Positions 7,000 to 8,389 of a stretch of DNA of 8,389 nucleotides are shown in pieces. Numbering within the stretch: position 1 is the first letter of the stretch; every line of letters starts with the position of its first letter. The position numbers and the translations under genes were made by a program. The stretch spans positions 1-8,389 of the forward strand of contig JAUXCI010000107.1 of the NCBI GenBank assembly GCA_030618945.1, in the 5' to 3' direction. The notes under the pieces were generated by a model. That model worked only from the letters and a program-made list of their open reading frames with translations. It had not been told where the DNA came from and ran no database searches. The DNA is from Flavobacteriaceae bacterium. Its GTDB lineage: Bacteria; Bacteroidota; Bacteroidia; Flavobacteriales; Flavobacteriaceae.

Positions 7000-8389
7000 A
7001 TGATCGTATCAAAATTTGGCGGAACTTCAGTTGGTTCTGCTGAGAATATCAAAAAAGTAATCCAAATCATTAGTAAGAAAAAAGAAAAACTGGCGGTTGT
7101 TGTTTCTGCACTTGGCGGGATTACCAATTTACTTATAAAAGCTTCAGAATTAGCATTGGCCAATGACCTTGCTTTTGTAGAACTTATTGATCAAATCGAG
7201 AAAAGACATTTTGAAACCATTGAAGGGCTTCTGGAACATGAAAACCAGACCGTTTGTAAGGCTGAAGTTGCCAAAACATTGAATGAATTAAAAGAAGTGC
7301 TTAGTGGGGTGTCACTTTTAAATGACCTTTCGGATAAATCGGCGGCAAGAATTATAAGCACAGGCGAAATCTTGTCCTCTTTTATTATTTACAGGACCAT
7401 GATTCAGGAGGGACTTAAAGCCGAGTTGATTGACAGTAGAAATCTTATAAAGACCGATGACAGTTTTCTCAATGCTTTGGTAAATCACGAGCTGAGCTAT
7501 CAAAATATCAATTCACAAATGGCTTCAGGTGAAGCTGATGTTTATATACTGCCTGGCTTTCTCGCCTCAAATAGCAAGGGAGAAACTACCACACTAGGAA
7601 GAGGAGGCTCTGATTTTACAGCAGCAATACTAGCCAATGCCCTGTCTGCAGATGTGCTGGAAATATGGACAGACGTAAGCGGTATGTTTACTGCCAATCC
7701 AAAATTGGTGAAACAGGCCTATCCCATTGAAGAAATCTCCTATCTGGAGGCTATGGAATTGTCTCATTTCGGCGCTAAAGTGCTCTACCCTCCTACCATT
7801 CAGCCTGCTTTGGACAAAAAGATCCCAATATTGATCAAAAACACCTTGGCTCCAAATGAAAAAGGCACATTGATCACAGATAAAGCCATACAAAAAGATT
7901 ATACCGTTAAAGGCATCAGTCATATTGAGAACATTGCCCTACTTACCCTTGAAGGTAACGGAATGGTTGGTGTTCCCGGAATATCAAGAAGATTGTTCGG
8001 AGCACTTGCCCAGTGCAATATCAATATAAAATTCATCACACAGGCCTCGAGCGAACATTCTATTTGCTTAGCCATAGATAATGATGAATTCGAAATGGCC
8101 AAAAAAGCTGTGGATGTTGAATTCGAGTTTGAAATTTTACAACATAAAATCAAGCCCTTGATTGTGGAAAATGAACTGGCCATTATCGCTTTGGTTGGTG
8201 ATAATATGAAATCACACCAGGGAATTAGCGGTAAAATGTTTTCAGAACTTGGTAATAATAATGTAAATATCAGGGCTATAGCCCAGGGATCAACTGAAAA
8301 AAATATATCGGCCGTTATAGCTAAAAAAGACGTTAAAAAGGCATTGAACATACTCCATGCCGCCTTTTTTGAGGATCAGATCAAACAGA
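7000..8389 (+). CDS. thrA: Bifunctional aspartokinase/homoserine dehydrogenase I, 5' part
   Basis: The reading frame stays open for 463 codons to the window edge. It starts with MIVSKFGGTSVGS, the aspartokinase phosphate-binding signature (residues 5-12). Further kinase motifs are RIISTGE (117-123), TTTLGRGGSDFTAA (196-209) and EIWTDVSGMFTANP (221-234). Two ACT domains follow (about 312-380 and 394-455), ending in ALNILHAAFFED, typical of the linker before the homoserine dehydrogenase domain in ThrA. The enzyme phosphorylates aspartate and would reduce aspartate semialdehyde to homoserine, the first and third steps towards threonine and methionine. The dehydrogenase half lies beyond the window, so bifunctionality is inferred from the ACT arrangement and the linker. 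The ACT domains suggest feedback inhibition by threonine. There is no Shine-Dalgarno. It lies 102 bases after the leader stop codon and in the same frame. It is probably followed by thrB and thrC. Confidence 0.93.
   Translation, partial: MIVSKFGGTSVGSAENIKKVIQIISKKKEKLAVVVSALGGITNLLIKASELALANDLAFVELIDQIEKRHFETIEGLLEHENQTVCKAEVAKTLNELKEVLSGVSLLNDLSDKSAARIISTGEILSSFIIYRTMIQEGLKAELIDSRNLIKTDDSFLNALVNHELSYQNINSQMASGEADVYILPGFLASNSKGETTTLGRGGSDFTAAILANALSADVLEIWTDVSGMFTANPKLVKQAYPIEEISYLEAMELSHFGAKVLYPPTIQPALDKKIPILIKNTLAPNEKGTLITDKAIQKDYTVKGISHIENIALLTLEGNGMVGVPGISRRLFGALAQCNINIKFITQASSEHSICLAIDNDEFEMAKKAVDVEFEFEILQHKIKPLIVENELAIIALVGDNMKSHQGISGKMFSELGNNNVNIRAIAQGSTEKNISAVIAKKDVKKALNILHAAFFEDQIKQ

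Noticed and set aside
7920..8351. A 143-codon minus-strand ORF opposite thrA
   Set aside because: It is fully antisense to the conserved ACT-domain region of thrA. The translated protein is rich in Ser, Leu and Ile with no family signature, as expected of a shadow frame.
1..8389. CRISPR arrays, insertion sequences, tRNA or rRNA genes, phage or defence genes
   Set aside because: No spaced direct repeats, transposase-like ORF, tRNA cloverleaf or mobile-element ends were seen on either strand; the content is housekeeping.

Overview
The window looks like chromosomal DNA of a flavobacterium or close relative (phylum Bacteroidota). The sequence is AT-rich and the genes lack Shine-Dalgarno sites. 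Promoter-like sites match the Bacteroidota -7 consensus TAnnTTTG, an 834-residue GyrA has the sequence character of that phylum, and an aspartokinase of the ThrA type is present. Genus and species cannot be named from this alone.

Layout: the left edge (1-87) holds a strong bidirectional terminator. Two minus-strand genes follow: a secreted TPR-repeat protein (88-1353) and, upstream of it, gyrA (1409-3913). The TPR gene has its own consensus -7 box in the 55-bp gap. A 223-bp intergenic region separates gyrA from the divergent clpC (4137-6671, plus strand), a complete Clp/Hsp100 unfoldase with a ClpP-docking VGF loop. After clpC come a CCTGCCTG palindrome and a 19-bp-stem terminator. The last block is the 5' end of a threonine operon. 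It has a perfect TAnnTTTG box (6806-6813), an unlisted 25-codon leader ORF (6820-6897), a hairpin over the leader stop codon, and the 5' part of thrA (7000 to the window end), cut off before its homoserine dehydrogenase domain.

The most interesting element is the threonine leader. Six of the ten residues at positions 15-24 are threonine, and the last two Thr codons form part of the 5' arm of a 7-bp hairpin followed by a U-tract. The ATG lies only six bases after the -7 box, so the mRNA is predicted to be leaderless or nearly so. This fits ribosome-mediated attenuation of the thr operon, but the geometry differs from the enteric thrL attenuator: there is no strong separate terminator stem. The leader is also in frame with thrA, with no other stop codon between them. 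The remaining genes are ordinary housekeeping genes.
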